Source: Ramlibacter rhizophilus
Lineage (GTDB): Bacteria; Pseudomonadota; Gammaproteobacteria; Burkholderiales; Burkholderiaceae_C
NCBI RefSeq assembly: GCF_004681965.1
Contig: NZ_SMLL01000001.1
Coordinates: 186,001 to 250,000 of the forward strand
DNA: 64,000 nucleotides
Direction of reading: 5' to 3'
The notes under the pieces are model-generated. The model saw nothing but the letters and a program-made list of their open reading frames with translations. It had not been told where the DNA came from and ran no database searches. Within the stretch, counting starts at the first letter, position 1. Each line of letters begins with the position of its first letter. A program made the translations under genes and the position numbers. Below are positions 40,537-51,331 of the stretch, one piece after another.

Positions 40537-41724
40537 ATGTCCCAGCACCAGCCACGTCCGGGCGGCGCAGCCCGATCCAGCGAGCGCGCCTGCGCGCTGC
40601 CCTCGCTGCCCGCGGGGATCCCCGCCGCGGGGATCCCGGCCGTGCTGGAGCAGTGCCTGCGCCACGCGCCTGCCTTCATCGCGCTGGTCATGGGCCGCCA
40701 GCATGTCTTCGCCTTCGTGAACGACGCCTATGCCGAGTGGATCGGCCAGCCCGCTTCCGAGTTGTGCGGCCGCCCGGCGTTCGACGTGCTCTCCGGTGTC
40801 CGCGGCCAGGGTTTCGAGGAACTGCTCGATCGGCTGTGGACCACGCGCGAGCCCTACGTGGGGCGGGGCGTGGCGGTGCGCATCGGAACGCGCCCCGACG
40901 CGCGCGAGCTCTTCGCCGACCTGGTCTTCCAGCCCGTCTTCGACGAGCGCGGCGACATGGCGGGCATCTTCTTGCAGTGGCACGACGTGACCGAGCGCCA
41001 CCGGCTCGGCGAGGCGCAGCGCCTCGCCGCCCAGAACCAGGACGTCTTCCTCACCAAGCTGGTCCACGAGCTGCGCACGCCCGTGGCCGCGATCCGCGGC
41101 GCGATGGAGGTGCTCGCGCGGCGCCCGGGCCAGGTCTCGGGGCCGGTGGAGCGCATGGTCCGCATCGTGCGCCACCAGGCCGGCAGCATCGGCAGCCTGA
41201 TCGACGAGCTGGCCGACCTGGCCAGCGTCAAGCTCGGACGCAGCGCCGCCCCGATGACCGACTGCGTGGTGCTGCAGGACGTGGTGCGCCATGCGGTGGA
41301 GGCGTGCACGCCGCTCCTGGACGCGCGCGGCCACGCGCTGCGCGTGCTGATGCCCGAGCCGGACGTCGTGCTCCAGGGTGACGCCCTCAGGCTCGACCGC
41401 GCGCTGTGCAACCTGCTCACCAACGCGGCCAAGTACACCGCGCCGGGCGGACGCATCGAGGTGCAGCTGTCCTGCGCGCGGCAGGGCGCGGTCATCTGCG
41501 TGTCCGACAACGGCATCGGCCTGGCGCGCCCCTCGCTGGAGCGCATCTTCGACCTCTTCCACCAGGAGGAGGCCGGCACCGACGCGCGCCAGGGCGGCCT
41601 GGGCATCGGCCTCGCGCTGGTGCGCCAGATCGCGCAGGCGCACGGCGGCAGCGTTCAGGCCCACAGCGACGGGCCGGGGCGGGGCGCGAGCTTCGTGCTG
41701 AAGCTGCCGACGGCGCGCTCCTAG
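40537..41724 (+). CDS. PAS-domain sensor histidine kinase
   Basis: A 395-residue soluble kinase. A PAS domain (about 40-160: HAPAFIALVMGRQHVFAFVNDAYAEWIGQPASELCGR..., FLQWHDVTERHRLGE) precedes HisKA with FLTKLVHELRTPVAAIRG near residue 177 and an ATPase domain with NLLTNAAKYTAPGGRIE, VSDNGIGL and GGLGIGLALVRQIAQAHGG. The N-terminus contains an exact 10-nt tandem repeat (GGGGATCCCC-like, about 40616-40638) encoding AGIPAAGIPA. No cognate regulator is adjacent. It is convergent with glgP. Confidence 0.9.
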   Translation: MSQHQPRPGGAARSSERACALPSLPAGIPAAGIPAVLEQCLRHAPAFIALVMGRQHVFAFVNDAYAEWIGQPASELCGRPAFDVLSGVRGQGFEELLDRLWTTREPYVGRGVAVRIGTRPDARELFADLVFQPVFDERGDMAGIFLQWHDVTERHRLGEAQRLAAQNQDVFLTKLVHELRTPVAAIRGAMEVLARRPGQVSGPVERMVRIVRHQAGSIGSLIDELADLASVKLGRSAAPMTDCVVLQDVVRHAVEACTPLLDARGHALRVLMPEPDVVLQGDALRLDRALCNLLTNAAKYTAPGGRIEVQLSCARQGAVICVSDNGIGLARPSLERIFDLFHQEEAGTDARQGGLGIGLALVRQIAQAHGGSVQAHSDGPGRGASFVLKLPTARS

Positions 41725-41735
41725 GCGTCCGCCCG

Positions 41736-43415
41736 CTAGCGCGTGTACGCCTCCAGCACGTAGCGCCTGAGCATGCGGTGCGAGTTGAACTGCGAGCCGT
41801 TGCGGGCGATGGCTTCGCGGCACACGTGCAGCCAGGCCTGGGGGTCCTCGTAGAACAGCGGCGCGATCACCTGCTCCAGCTGGTCGTGCAGGGACAGGGA
41901 GTCCACGGCCGGATCGTGCGGGCCGTCCGGTCCGACCGCCCATCCGGTCACGCCTTCCTCCCAGCCCTCCAGCCACCAGCCGTCCAGCACGCTCAGGTTG
42001 GGCACGCCGTTGAGCGCCGCCTTCATGCCGCTGGTGCCCGAGGCTTCCAGCGGACGCTGCGGCGTGTTGAGCCACAGGTCCACGCCGGCCGTCATCTGCC
42101 GGCCCAGGTCCATGTCGTAGCCGGGAAGGAAGACCAGCGGCACCTCGCCTTCGAGTTCGCGTGCGATGGCATGCAACTGCTCGATGTGCTGCTTGCCCTC
42201 CCAGTCGCGCGGATGCGCCTTGCCGGCCATGACGATCTGCAGCGGATAGCGGCGCGCGATGCGCCGCAGGCGCGCCAGGTCGCTGAACAGGAGCAGCGGC
42301 CGCTTGTAGCTGGTCATGCGGCGGGCGAAGCCGATGGTCAGGCAATCCGGCGCCAAGGCGACCGGCTCCGCCACCCGCTGCGCGTGCGCCAGCAGGCTCG
42401 CCTTGGCCCGCGCATGCGCGCGGGCGATGTCCTCCAGCGGGATGCGGCTGGCATGGATCAGGAGTTCGGGCTCGTGGCACCAGTGCGGCACGTGCTGGTC
42501 GAACAGCGCGCGGTGCCCGTCCGAGGCCCAGGTCCAGGGATGCACGCCGTTGGTGATGGCATGCACCTCGAAGCCCGGGAACATGGCGCGTGACACCTCG
42601 GCGTGCCGCTGCGCGACGCCGTTGACCCAGCCGCTCAGCTCCAGGGCCACCAGCGTCATGTTCAGCCGCTCGGCGCCGCCCAGGCGCCGCAGCAGCTCGG
42701 CGGAGGCGAGGGTTCCGAGCAGCGAATGGACCAGGTCGTGCTCGAACTGGTCGTGGCCCGCCGGCACCGGCGTGTGCGTGGTGAAGACGCAGCGCCGGCG
42801 CACGGCCTCGATGGCGGCGTCCAGGTCGCAGTCGCTGCGCTCCATTTGCTCGCGCAGCAGCTCCAGGGTGAGCAGGGCCGCGTGGCCTTCGTTCAGGTGG
42901 TACTTCTCCACCGGACACCCGATGGCCGCAAGGAGGCGCACGCCGCCGATGCCCAGCACCATCTCCTGCGCGAGCCGGTAGGCCGCATCGCCGCCGTACA
43001 GCGTTCCTGTGAGCGCGCGGTCCTCGGGGTGGTTCTCCGGCAGGTCGGTATCCAGCAGCAGGACCGACACGGGCTGGGATTCGGCGCAGTGGCTTTCGAT
43101 GCGCCACTCCCAGGCGGTGACCCAGACCTCGCGCGCGCCGACACGCACTGGCACCTTGACCGGGACATGGCGCGCGTGATCGGCCGGATTCCAGGCCTGC
43201 GGGTGCTCCAGCTGCCGACCGCCCTCGATCTGCTGGCGGAAGTAGCCGCTGCGCGAGGCGAGCGTGACCGCAGTGACGGGCAGCGCCAGGTCCGCGGCGC
43301 TGCGCAGGGTGTCGCCGGCCAGCACGCCCAGGCCGCCGCTGTAGGTGGGCACGTCGCTCTGGAGGGCGATCTCCATGGAGAAGTAGGCGACGTGGGGGAT
43401 GCGGACGGAGGTCAT
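41736..43415 (-). CDS. glgP: Alpha-glucan phosphorylase (GlgP family)
   Basis: A 559-residue glucan phosphorylase of the short bacterial type, which releases glucose-1-phosphate from alpha-1,4-glucans. It has HVAYFSMEIALQSDVPTYSGGLGVLAGDTLR at the N-terminus, HLNEGHAALLTLELL, FTTHTPVPAGHDQF, AITNGVHPWTWAS, GFARRMTSYKRPLLLFSD and the pyridoxal-phosphate lysine in EASGTSGMKAALNG near residue 440. It ends about 60 residues beyond that block and is shorter than the ~800-residue MalP/GlgP class. Start 43415 matches family N-termini. It is transcribed 21 nt after pfkB. Confidence 0.93.
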   Translation of the reverse strand: MTSVRIPHVAYFSMEIALQSDVPTYSGGLGVLAGDTLRSAADLALPVTAVTLASRSGYFRQQIEGGRQLEHPQAWNPADHARHVPVKVPVRVGAREVWVTAWEWRIESHCAESQPVSVLLLDTDLPENHPEDRALTGTLYGGDAAYRLAQEMVLGIGGVRLLAAIGCPVEKYHLNEGHAALLTLELLREQMERSDCDLDAAIEAVRRRCVFTTHTPVPAGHDQFEHDLVHSLLGTLASAELLRRLGGAERLNMTLVALELSGWVNGVAQRHAEVSRAMFPGFEVHAITNGVHPWTWASDGHRALFDQHVPHWCHEPELLIHASRIPLEDIARAHARAKASLLAHAQRVAEPVALAPDCLTIGFARRMTSYKRPLLLFSDLARLRRIARRYPLQIVMAGKAHPRDWEGKQHIEQLHAIARELEGEVPLVFLPGYDMDLGRQMTAGVDLWLNTPQRPLEASGTSGMKAALNGVPNLSVLDGWWLEGWEEGVTGWAVGPDGPHDPAVDSLSLHDQLEQVIAPLFYEDPQAWLHVCREAIARNGSQFNSHRMLRRYVLEAYTR

Positions 43416-43436
43416 GGCAAGGCGCTCCACGAGACA

Positions 43437-44375
43437 TCAGATCGAACGGACCACCACCTGCGGCCGCAGGCGGCGCACGTCCTCGGGCCGGCACAGCGTG
43501 GTGCCGGGCGCGAGCAGGGCGGCGGCGGAGGCCGCCATGGCCTCGGCGAGCGCTTCGGGCGCGGGATCGCCGCGGTCCAGGGCCCAGAGCAGGCCGCCGA
43601 GGAAGCTGTCGCCCGCGCCGATGGTGCCGGCCACGGCCACGGACAGGGCCGCCGCGCGCCAGGCGCCTTCGCGGCTGACCAGCATCGCGCCCTGGGCGCC
43701 CAGCGACAGGGCCACCAGCGCGCTGGCGCCGCGCTCGACCAGGTCGCGGCAGGCCCGAAGCTGCGCGGCCTCGTCGGGCAGCGCTTCGCCGCGCAGCTCC
43801 TCCAGCTCGCGCAGGCTGGGCTTGCACAGGTGGACCCCCGCCGCGAGGCCGGCGGCCAGCCCCGCCCCCGAGGTGTCCAGGGCCAGCGGAACCCGCCGGG
43901 CCGCAAGCTCGCGGGCGAGCTCACCGTAGGCGGTGGGCGGCACCCCGGGCGGCAGGCTGCCGCTGGCGACCACCCAGCTGCCTGCGTCCGCCAGCGCCAG
44001 CACGCGGTCGATGCAGGCGTGCCACTGCGCGTCGGTGAGCGCCGGTCCGGGAAGCACGAAGCGGAACTCATGTCCGCTGCCTGCTTCCAGCACGGTGAAG
44101 TTCTCGCGCGTTTCGCCCTCGATGGGCAGCGCTTCGAACGGCACCGACTCGGCGCGCATCAGGTCCTGCAGCTGCCCGCCGCTGCTGCCCCCGGCCGGAA
44201 AGACGGCCTGCACGCGCATGCCCAGGCGCATCGCCACGCGCGCGACGTTGATGCCGCCGCCGCCAGGATGGCGTTGCACGGCTTCGCAGCGCAGCTTGTG
44301 CGAGGGCACGAGCCGCTGCGTGCGCGTGGACACGTCCACGGCCGGGTTGAGGGTGAGGGTCAGCAGGGACGTCAT
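43437..44375 (-). CDS. pfkB: 6-phosphofructokinase of the PfkB (ribokinase) family
   Basis: A 312-residue sugar-phosphate kinase closely resembling E. coli Pfk-2: LTLNPAVDVSTRTQRLVPSHKLRC, HPGGGGINVARVAMRLG, PGPALTDAQW, VASGSLPPGVPPTAYG, KPSLRELEEL and the catalytic TIGAGDSFLGGLLWALD with aspartate as base. 1-Phosphofructokinase or tagatose-6-phosphate kinase are possible alternatives in this family. It is the first gene of the pfkB-glgP pair, feeding glucan-derived hexose phosphates into glycolysis. Confidence 0.88.
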   Translation of the reverse strand: MTSLLTLTLNPAVDVSTRTQRLVPSHKLRCEAVQRHPGGGGINVARVAMRLGMRVQAVFPAGGSSGGQLQDLMRAESVPFEALPIEGETRENFTVLEAGSGHEFRFVLPGPALTDAQWHACIDRVLALADAGSWVVASGSLPPGVPPTAYGELARELAARRVPLALDTSGAGLAAGLAAGVHLCKPSLRELEELRGEALPDEAAQLRACRDLVERGASALVALSLGAQGAMLVSREGAWRAAALSVAVAGTIGAGDSFLGGLLWALDRGDPAPEALAEAMAASAAALLAPGTTLCRPEDVRRLRPQVVVRSI

Positions 44376-44435
44376 GCCCGCATGCTGCGACGCCGGCGAT
44401 GCGTTCGGGTTGACCCGGCTCAAGCGGCGCGCCGC

Positions 44436-45752
<1,317 letters not shown>

Positions 45753-45812
45753 CGCTTCCGACCTCCCCTCGACTGTCGTCGTGAGGCATTCTTGCCGTGT
45801 GCGGTCGCGCTG

Positions 45813-45833
45813 TTGTGCACAAAGTGGTCACTT
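45813..45833. promoter_or_regulatory. Twin palindromes in a divergent promoter region
   Basis: TTGTGCACAA (45813-45822) and AAGTG-GT-CACTT (45822-45833) lie side by side in an AT-richer stretch between the divergent lipoprotein and alpha/beta-hydrolase genes, 61-81 nt from one start and 82-102 nt from the other. They look like a regulator-binding site; the regulator is unknown. Confidence 0.4.
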
Positions 45834-45914
45834 GTGTAACCTGGCACGACAAACGCAAGCCGAGGCGTGCCGCGCGCGTGCGACCATCCCGCCCCGTTCG
45901 ATAACCCGCCCACC

Positions 45915-46628
45915 ATGCACGATCCGACGCTCGTCCTGCTCCCTGGCCTGCTCTGCGATGCCGCCGCCTGGCGCCACCAGTTCGAGGCCCTGTCAGCCCT
46001 CACCGCATGCGAAGTCGCGAGCTATGGCGATGCCGACGCCATCACCGCGATGGCCCGGGCCGTGCTGGCCCAGGTGCCCGCGGGGCCGCTGGCGCTCGCC
46101 GGGCATTCCATGGGCGGGCGCGTCGCCCTCGAGGTGGCCCGCCTGGCGCCCGAGCGGCTCCAGCGCATCGCCCTGCTGGACACCGGCACCGAGCCGCTCG
46201 CGGCCGGCGAGGCCGGCGAGCAGGAGCGCGCCAAGCGCATGGCCCTGCTGGAGCGCGCCCGCCGCGAAGGCATGCGCGCCATGGGCCGCGAATGGGCCCG
46301 CGGCATGGTGCACCCGGCGCGCCTGGACTCGCCGGTGTTCGAGGACATCCTGGACATGATCGAGCGCAGCACGCCCGAGCGCTTCGAGGCGCAGCAGCGC
46401 GCCCTGTTGGCCCGCCCCGACGTGCGGCCGGTGTTCGCGTCGCTGCGCTGCCCCACGCTGCTCGTCTGCGGGCGGCAGGACGCCTGGAGCCCGCTCGCGC
46501 GCCACGAGCAGATGCGCAGTGAGCTGCCGCAGGCGCGGCTGGTGGTGATCGAGGACGCGGGCCACATGAGCCCGATGGAGCAGCCCGAGGCGGTGACGCG
46601 GGCGCTGCGGGAGTGGCTCGAAAACTAG
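45915..46628 (+). CDS. Alpha/beta hydrolase
   Basis: A 237-residue alpha/beta-fold hydrolase: oxyanion region LVLLPGLLCDAAAW, nucleophile elbow GHSMGG (serine near residue 73), acid in VCGRQDAWSP (aspartate near 190) and catalytic histidine in EDAGHMSPMEQPEAV. It has no signal peptide. The substrate cannot be predicted; members range from ester to C-C bond hydrolases. The start at 45915 (MHDPTLVLLPG) fits family N-termini. It ends 4 nt before the convergent glycosidase gene. Confidence 0.9.
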   Translation: MHDPTLVLLPGLLCDAAAWRHQFEALSALTACEVASYGDADAITAMARAVLAQVPAGPLALAGHSMGGRVALEVARLAPERLQRIALLDTGTEPLAAGEAGEQERAKRMALLERARREGMRAMGREWARGMVHPARLDSPVFEDILDMIERSTPERFEAQQRALLARPDVRPVFASLRCPTLLVCGRQDAWSPLARHEQMRSELPQARLVVIEDAGHMSPMEQPEAVTRALREWLEN

Positions 46629-46632
46629 CTGC

Positions 46633-47853
46633 TCAGGCGACCACGGCCACCTTTGCGGCGGGTCGCCGCGGCGGCCGCTCCAGCTTCTCCACCGCGTCCA
46701 GCGCCAGCAGCAGCGCCGCCGCGTTCCAGCTCTGGCCCGGCATGCCGCCGCGGGCCAGGGACTGGCCGTGGAACCACTCGGTGAAGCGCCAGTCGTCCTC
46801 GTCGTTCATGGCGATCAGGCGTTCGAGTTCCTGGCGCGCCAGATCGGCCAGGCCCAGGCGGGCCAGGGCCACCACCCAGAAGCCGCCCACGAAGGGCCAG
46901 ATGCCGCCGTTGTGGTACTGGTGCGGCAGGTTCTGCTTGTGGCGGCCCATGTAGGCGCGCCAGAGCTTGTGGCCCTTGTCCAGCGGACGCAGCACCACGC
47001 GCACGGGGTAGGGATCGCTCGCGCTCGCGGCGTGGATGGTCTCCAGGATGCGGATTCCAGCTTGTTCGTCCACCGCGCCGCTGAGCACCGCCAGGATGTT
47101 GCCGAACACGTCGCCTTCCATGCCGCAGACCGAGAGGTTCACGAAGCTCAGGAGCAGCCCGTCGTGCGTCTGGCCGCGCCGCGCGTAGTGGCGCATGAGG
47201 CGCGCGCGCGGGTAGCTCGGAAGCTGCGGCGTGAAGGGGTCGAACAGGTCGCCGAAGTGCTGGCGCGTGGCCTCGGCCTGCTCCAGGCCGTAGCGCTGCT
47301 TGACCTCGACCCACAGCGCGTTGGTGTAGAGCACGAAGCCCGAGCGGGGCATGATGTCCGCCCAGTCGCTGGCTTCGTTCTGCTGCAGCAGCCGGAAGTG
47401 CGGATGCTCCTGCGCATGCAGCCAGGCCAGGGCCTTGTCGATCTGCACCGCCCAGCGCTCGGGTTCCACCTGGCCGGCGCTTCGCACGTGGTCCACGGCG
47501 ATCAGCCACCACAGCGTGGCGTCGATGCAGCCCACGTACCAGAAGTCCGCGCCCGCGCCTTCGGGGTCCACGTACTTGGCGATCTGGCCGTTGCCGGCCT
47601 GCTGGGCCGCGAGCGCATCCAGGCTGGCGATGGCGCCCTGCTCCAGCAGGGGGTCGCCGCTGCCGGTCATCGCGAGGATGCAGATGGCCGCATCGCGGCC
47701 GAAGATGCGGGTGTAGCGGCGCGCTTCGGCCTGCTGCGTGCGGCTGGCCGCCAGCATGCCCTGGGGCGTCAGGTTGCGGCGCAGCAGGGCGATGGCCCGC
47801 TCACGGGCGAGTTCATGGGAGGTCGGCGGCTGGGGCGCGAGAACTGCGTTCAT
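46633..47853 (-). CDS. GH100-like neutral invertase / amylo-alpha-1,6-glucosidase-type glycosidase
   Basis: A 406-residue (alpha/alpha)6-barrel glycosidase. Conserved blocks are RRYTRIFGRDAAICILAM, GADFWYVGCIDATLWWLIAV, NEASDWADIMPRSGFVLYTNALW with the likely acid aspartate, LSFVNLSVCGMEGDVFGN, and HQYHNGGIWPFVGGFWVVAL with DDWRFTEWFHGQS. The pattern is closest to GH100 neutral/alkaline invertases and the related debranching-type glucosidases, so sucrose or alpha-glucan ends are likely substrates. No signal peptide. It lies 2.3 kb from the glgP-pfkB pair, which fits cytoplasmic sugar use, but is not in one operon with it. Confidence 0.8.
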   Translation of the reverse strand: MNAVLAPQPPTSHELARERAIALLRRNLTPQGMLAASRTQQAEARRYTRIFGRDAAICILAMTGSGDPLLEQGAIASLDALAAQQAGNGQIAKYVDPEGAGADFWYVGCIDATLWWLIAVDHVRSAGQVEPERWAVQIDKALAWLHAQEHPHFRLLQQNEASDWADIMPRSGFVLYTNALWVEVKQRYGLEQAEATRQHFGDLFDPFTPQLPSYPRARLMRHYARRGQTHDGLLLSFVNLSVCGMEGDVFGNILAVLSGAVDEQAGIRILETIHAASASDPYPVRVVLRPLDKGHKLWRAYMGRHKQNLPHQYHNGGIWPFVGGFWVVALARLGLADLARQELERLIAMNDEDDWRFTEWFHGQSLARGGMPGQSWNAAALLLALDAVEKLERPPRRPAAKVAVVA

Positions 47854-48056
47854 GGGAAGTCTCCGCAGGCCCTGAGCGGACTTCGCACCGGTGACGAATG
47901 ACGCTTACTGTTGAGCACTGCGGGCGCAAGTCTGCCGTAGTTTGGTGCGCTCAGCCGGGATGTTTCCCCGCAGGCGGACTCAGGCGCCAAAAAGTGCGTT
48001 ATTTCGCGGTCTTTCGCAGCGCAGCAATGTTGCTCGCGCGCCGCGTTGCGCGCTTC

Positions 48057-51000
48057 TCAGCCGGGGAGGTCCCGGCAGCGCGCCTCGTCCAGGCGGTGGC
48101 CCGCCGAACGAAAGCCTTGCGCCGCGGCCGCGAAGCGTTCCCGCGCCCGCGTGCGATCGCCCTGCGCCCAGGCCACGTGGGCGCGCGCCTCGTGCAGCGC
48201 GGCATACCAGGCCGGCAGCTTCATGACCGTGTTGGCAAGGTAGTCCGAGGCCTGCTCGTGCTGCGCCGCGCGCGGCAGCTCGTGCGCGCGCGCGGCGGCG
48301 ATGGTGGCGGGGATGGCGAAGGTGATGCGGCAGCCGGGGCAGGTCTCCAGCGGGCCGCGCACGGCGGCCTCGGCCTCCTCCAGCGCGCCGAGCGCGGCGT
48401 CGGTACCCGCGGCGAGGGCGATGCGCGTGCCGTAGATGCGGTCCAGCAAATGAAAGCCCACGCCCGACTGGCGGGCGACATCCAGCGCTTCGTCCAGCAG
48501 TGCGCGCACCTCGTCGCGCCGGCCGCGGTGCAGGGCGAGTTCGGAGCGGCGCTGCAGGCACAGCGCCTCGCCGGCGGCGCCGCCGATGGCGCGGTGCAGG
48601 CGCCCGCCCGCCAGCAGGTCCTGCTCGGCCGCGTCCAGCTGTCCGTTCAGCAGCAGCGCCTCGCCGCGCAGGGTGACCGCGAAGGCATGCCCACGCGCCG
48701 CGCCCAGGCGCTGCGCCTCGGCGGCCAGCGCGTCGGCAAAGCGGATCACCTCCTCGTAGGGCCGCGAGCCATAGAGAAAGCGCTGGGTGATGCACAGGTG
48801 GCCGTCGAAGACGCGCGTGGCCAGCTGCGGCAGGTGGCTGGTCTCGTGCAGGTCGGCCCAGACGCTGCCGTGCAGGTCGCCGCGCGCATGCGCCGCCGCC
48901 GCCTGCGCCCAGGAGGCGATGACCAGCGTGCCTTCGTCGCCGGTCTCCAGCGCGAGGCGGCGCACCTCGCCTGCCCGGCGCGTGCCTTCGGCCGGGTCGC
49001 CGAAGCCGAGGGCGGCGGCGCCGCTGTAGGCCAGCGCTTCGGCCAGGCGGCCGGGAACGGTGCTGGGGCGCACGTCGCGCAGGTACTCGAGGGCGCCGGC
49101 GGGGTCGCTCATCTTCACCTGCGCGAGTGCACGCTTGGCGCGCAGCTCGTGGGCCAGGGCCTCGGGCGCGAGCGCGGCGGCGGCGTCGTAGGCGGCGAGC
49201 GTGCCGGGCCGGCCCAGCGCGTCCATCGCCTCGGCGCGCAGCGCCAGGGCCTCGGGCTGCGCGGGGCGCTGCACGAGCAGCGGCTCCACGTGACGCAGGA
49301 CGTCCTCGAAAGCGCCCAGCCGCGCGGCCTGGCGCGCCGCTTCCAGGCAGAAGGGCAGGGCCGCGTCGATGTCGCTTGCCGAGAGCCAGTGCTGGCCCAC
49401 CAGGCCCGGCGCCGCGCCGGCATGCTGCAGCCGCGCGGCGACCTCGCGCCGCAGGCCCGCAAGCCGGTGCGGCGGGATCGCATCGGCCAGCGCATGCCGC
49501 AGCAGCGCATGGCGGAAGCGGTAGTGCGCCTCGTCGATCACGAGCACGCCCGTGGCCAGCGCCCGGTCGAGGCGGACCGGCGTGTCCGCGCCGTCTTCCT
49601 CCATGAGCGCAAGGGCGGTCGCCACGTCGAAGACTTCGCCGGCCAGCGCGAGGCGTCGCAGGCCTTCCAGCGCCTGCGGATTCTCGTCACACAGGCGCGC
49701 GGCCAGCGCGGCCGACACGTCGCGCGGCAGATTCTCGAAGTGCGCGTCCCCGCCACGGGCGAGCGCGTGCGCGAGCTCCACGACCGCGAAGGGCAGCCCC
49801 TCGGCCTGTCGCGCGATGGCGAGCGCCTGCTCGGGCGAGAGCGGCGCGCCCGCCGTCCGCTGCGCGAGCAGGACGGCTTCGTCCTCGGTCAGCAGGCCCA
49901 GCTCCAGGGCCTGCAACTGCCCGGTGCGCAAGAGCCGCGCCACGTTGCGGTCCAGCGCCGGCGGCAGGGCCGGGCGGCAGGCCAGCAGCACGAAGATGGG
50001 GGGGCCGCTAGCCGCCAGCTGCGTGAGCAGTTCGGCGCTGGCGTCGTCGGCCGCGTGCGCGTCGTCCACCATGACGAGCACCGGCCGCCCGGCCGCGGTG
50101 GCCGCCAGCAGGCGGCGCACCGCGCCCAGCACCTGGTGACGGCTGATCGGCAGCGCCGGCGCCGGCGCGTGGCCCGCGGCCGGCGTGAGCGCGGCGAGGA
50201 TGGCGCGCGCCGGCTCGCCGATGGCCTGCAGCGCCTGCGGGTTCGCGGACAGCAGGGGTTCGACCAGGTCGGCGGTGATGCCGTAGGGCTCGGTCCAGTC
50301 GCTGGCCTGCACCGAGCGCACCTCCCAGCCCAGCCCCCGCGCCTCCTTGGCCAGGCGGCGGCAGAACGCCGTCTTGCCCATGCCGGGCGCGGCGCGCAGC
50401 AGGAGCCCGCCGGGCGTGCCGGCGGTGCTGGCGCGCAGCGCCGCGAGCGCGCGCACGAGCTCCAGCGCGCGGCCGACGAAGGCCGGCGCCGGCACGTCCA
50501 GGCCGGCCACGCATTCCCGGTACAGCGCCTGCACCCGCGGCCCCGGCGCGACACCCAGGGACTGCTGCAGGTGGTCCTGCAGGTGCCCGTACCAGCGCAG
50601 GGCCGAGGAGCGCCGGCCCGCCGCCAGCTCTTCGCGCATGAGTTGCTCGTGCGCGGCTTCGTCGGCCGGGTCTTCGCGCACCAGGCGCTCCAGCTCGCCG
50701 GCATGCCGCAGCAGCGCGAGGAACTTGCCGCGCAGGCGCTGGCGCGGCGCTTCGGTCCAGGACTCCAGCCGCCAGGCCGGCAGCAGCTCGCCCGTGTAGA
50801 GCGCGGCCGCAGCCTTGCAGGCCTGCGCATCGCGGCTGGCGAGCGCCGCGTCGGCGGCGGCCTCGAAGCGGCTCGCGTCGCAATCGACCGCCTCGCCCGG
50901 CATGAGCAGCACCTGGCCGCCCTTGAGCACGAGCGCGTCGCCCGTGCCCAGGAAGTGGCGCGCGTGATGCGCTGCCTTGCGCAGGTTGGCACTGGCGGCA

Positions 51001-51191
51001 TGCGGGTCCAGGTGGGGCCACAGCGCCTCGACCGCCGCCTCGTTGGCCATCGCGCGCCCGGGCTGCAGGCACAGCAGCGCGATGAGCTCGGTGGCACGGC
51101 GCGTGGGCGCGGCCGGCTCGGCGTCGGATGGCGGCGGCTTGCGCCCTGTCTCGAGTACGAGCGGACCCAGCAGCCTTGCGTGCAGTGGCAT
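48057..51191 (-). CDS. Large SARP/BTAD-type transcriptional activator with AAA ATPase and TPR-like repeats
   Basis: A 1044-residue regulator. The N-terminus (about 1-90, HARLLGPLVLETG..., RRATELIALLCLQPGRAMANEAAVEALWP, SANLRKAAHHARHFLG) is a SARP-like winged helix; residues about 95-240 match the bacterial transcriptional activator domain. A central STAND/AAA-type ATPase follows with P-loop LLLRAAPGMGKTAFCRRL near 275 and Walker B PVLVMVDDAHAADDAS near 370. The remaining ~500 residues are helical, TPR-like. Start 51191 (MPLHARLL) is chosen over an ATG 7 codons upstream. It is divergent from the cupin-methyltransferase pair and is the obvious candidate to regulate it. Such proteins are hallmark regulators in actinobacteria and are less common here. 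Confidence 0.85.
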   Translation of the reverse strand: MPLHARLLGPLVLETGRKPPPSDAEPAAPTRRATELIALLCLQPGRAMANEAAVEALWPHLDPHAASANLRKAAHHARHFLGTGDALVLKGGQVLLMPGEAVDCDASRFEAAADAALASRDAQACKAAAALYTGELLPAWRLESWTEAPRQRLRGKFLALLRHAGELERLVREDPADEAAHEQLMREELAAGRRSSALRWYGHLQDHLQQSLGVAPGPRVQALYRECVAGLDVPAPAFVGRALELVRALAALRASTAGTPGGLLLRAAPGMGKTAFCRRLAKEARGLGWEVRSVQASDWTEPYGITADLVEPLLSANPQALQAIGEPARAILAALTPAAGHAPAPALPISRHQVLGAVRRLLAATAAGRPVLVMVDDAHAADDASAELLTQLAASGPPIFVLLACRPALPPALDRNVARLLRTGQLQALELGLLTEDEAVLLAQRTAGAPLSPEQALAIARQAEGLPFAVVELAHALARGGDAHFENLPRDVSAALAARLCDENPQALEGLRRLALAGEVFDVATALALMEEDGADTPVRLDRALATGVLVIDEAHYRFRHALLRHALADAIPPHRLAGLRREVAARLQHAGAAPGLVGQHWLSASDIDAALPFCLEAARQAARLGAFEDVLRHVEPLLVQRPAQPEALALRAEAMDALGRPGTLAAYDAAAALAPEALAHELRAKRALAQVKMSDPAGALEYLRDVRPSTVPGRLAEALAYSGAAALGFGDPAEGTRRAGEVRRLALETGDEGTLVIASWAQAAAAHARGDLHGSVWADLHETSHLPQLATRVFDGHLCITQRFLYGSRPYEEVIRFADALAAEAQRLGAARGHAFAVTLRGEALLLNGQLDAAEQDLLAGGRLHRAIGGAAGEALCLQRRSELALHRGRRDEVRALLDEALDVARQSGVGFHLLDRIYGTRIALAAGTDAALGALEEAEAAVRGPLETCPGCRITFAIPATIAAARAHELPRAAQHEQASDYLANTVMKLPAWYAALHEARAHVAWAQGDRTRARERFAAAAQGFRSAGHRLDEARCRDLPG

Positions 51192-51331
51192 CGCGTGATC
51201 TCCAGCCCGCACCGGGAACGTTTCGGGAACGGCCGGTGTGGACGATCAGTATGCGACCGATCGCTTCTTCCGGGTGCGGCGAATGGATCGGCTCTTCCCA
51301 GCACCCGGGCCTTTCCTCAAGGAGACAGACC

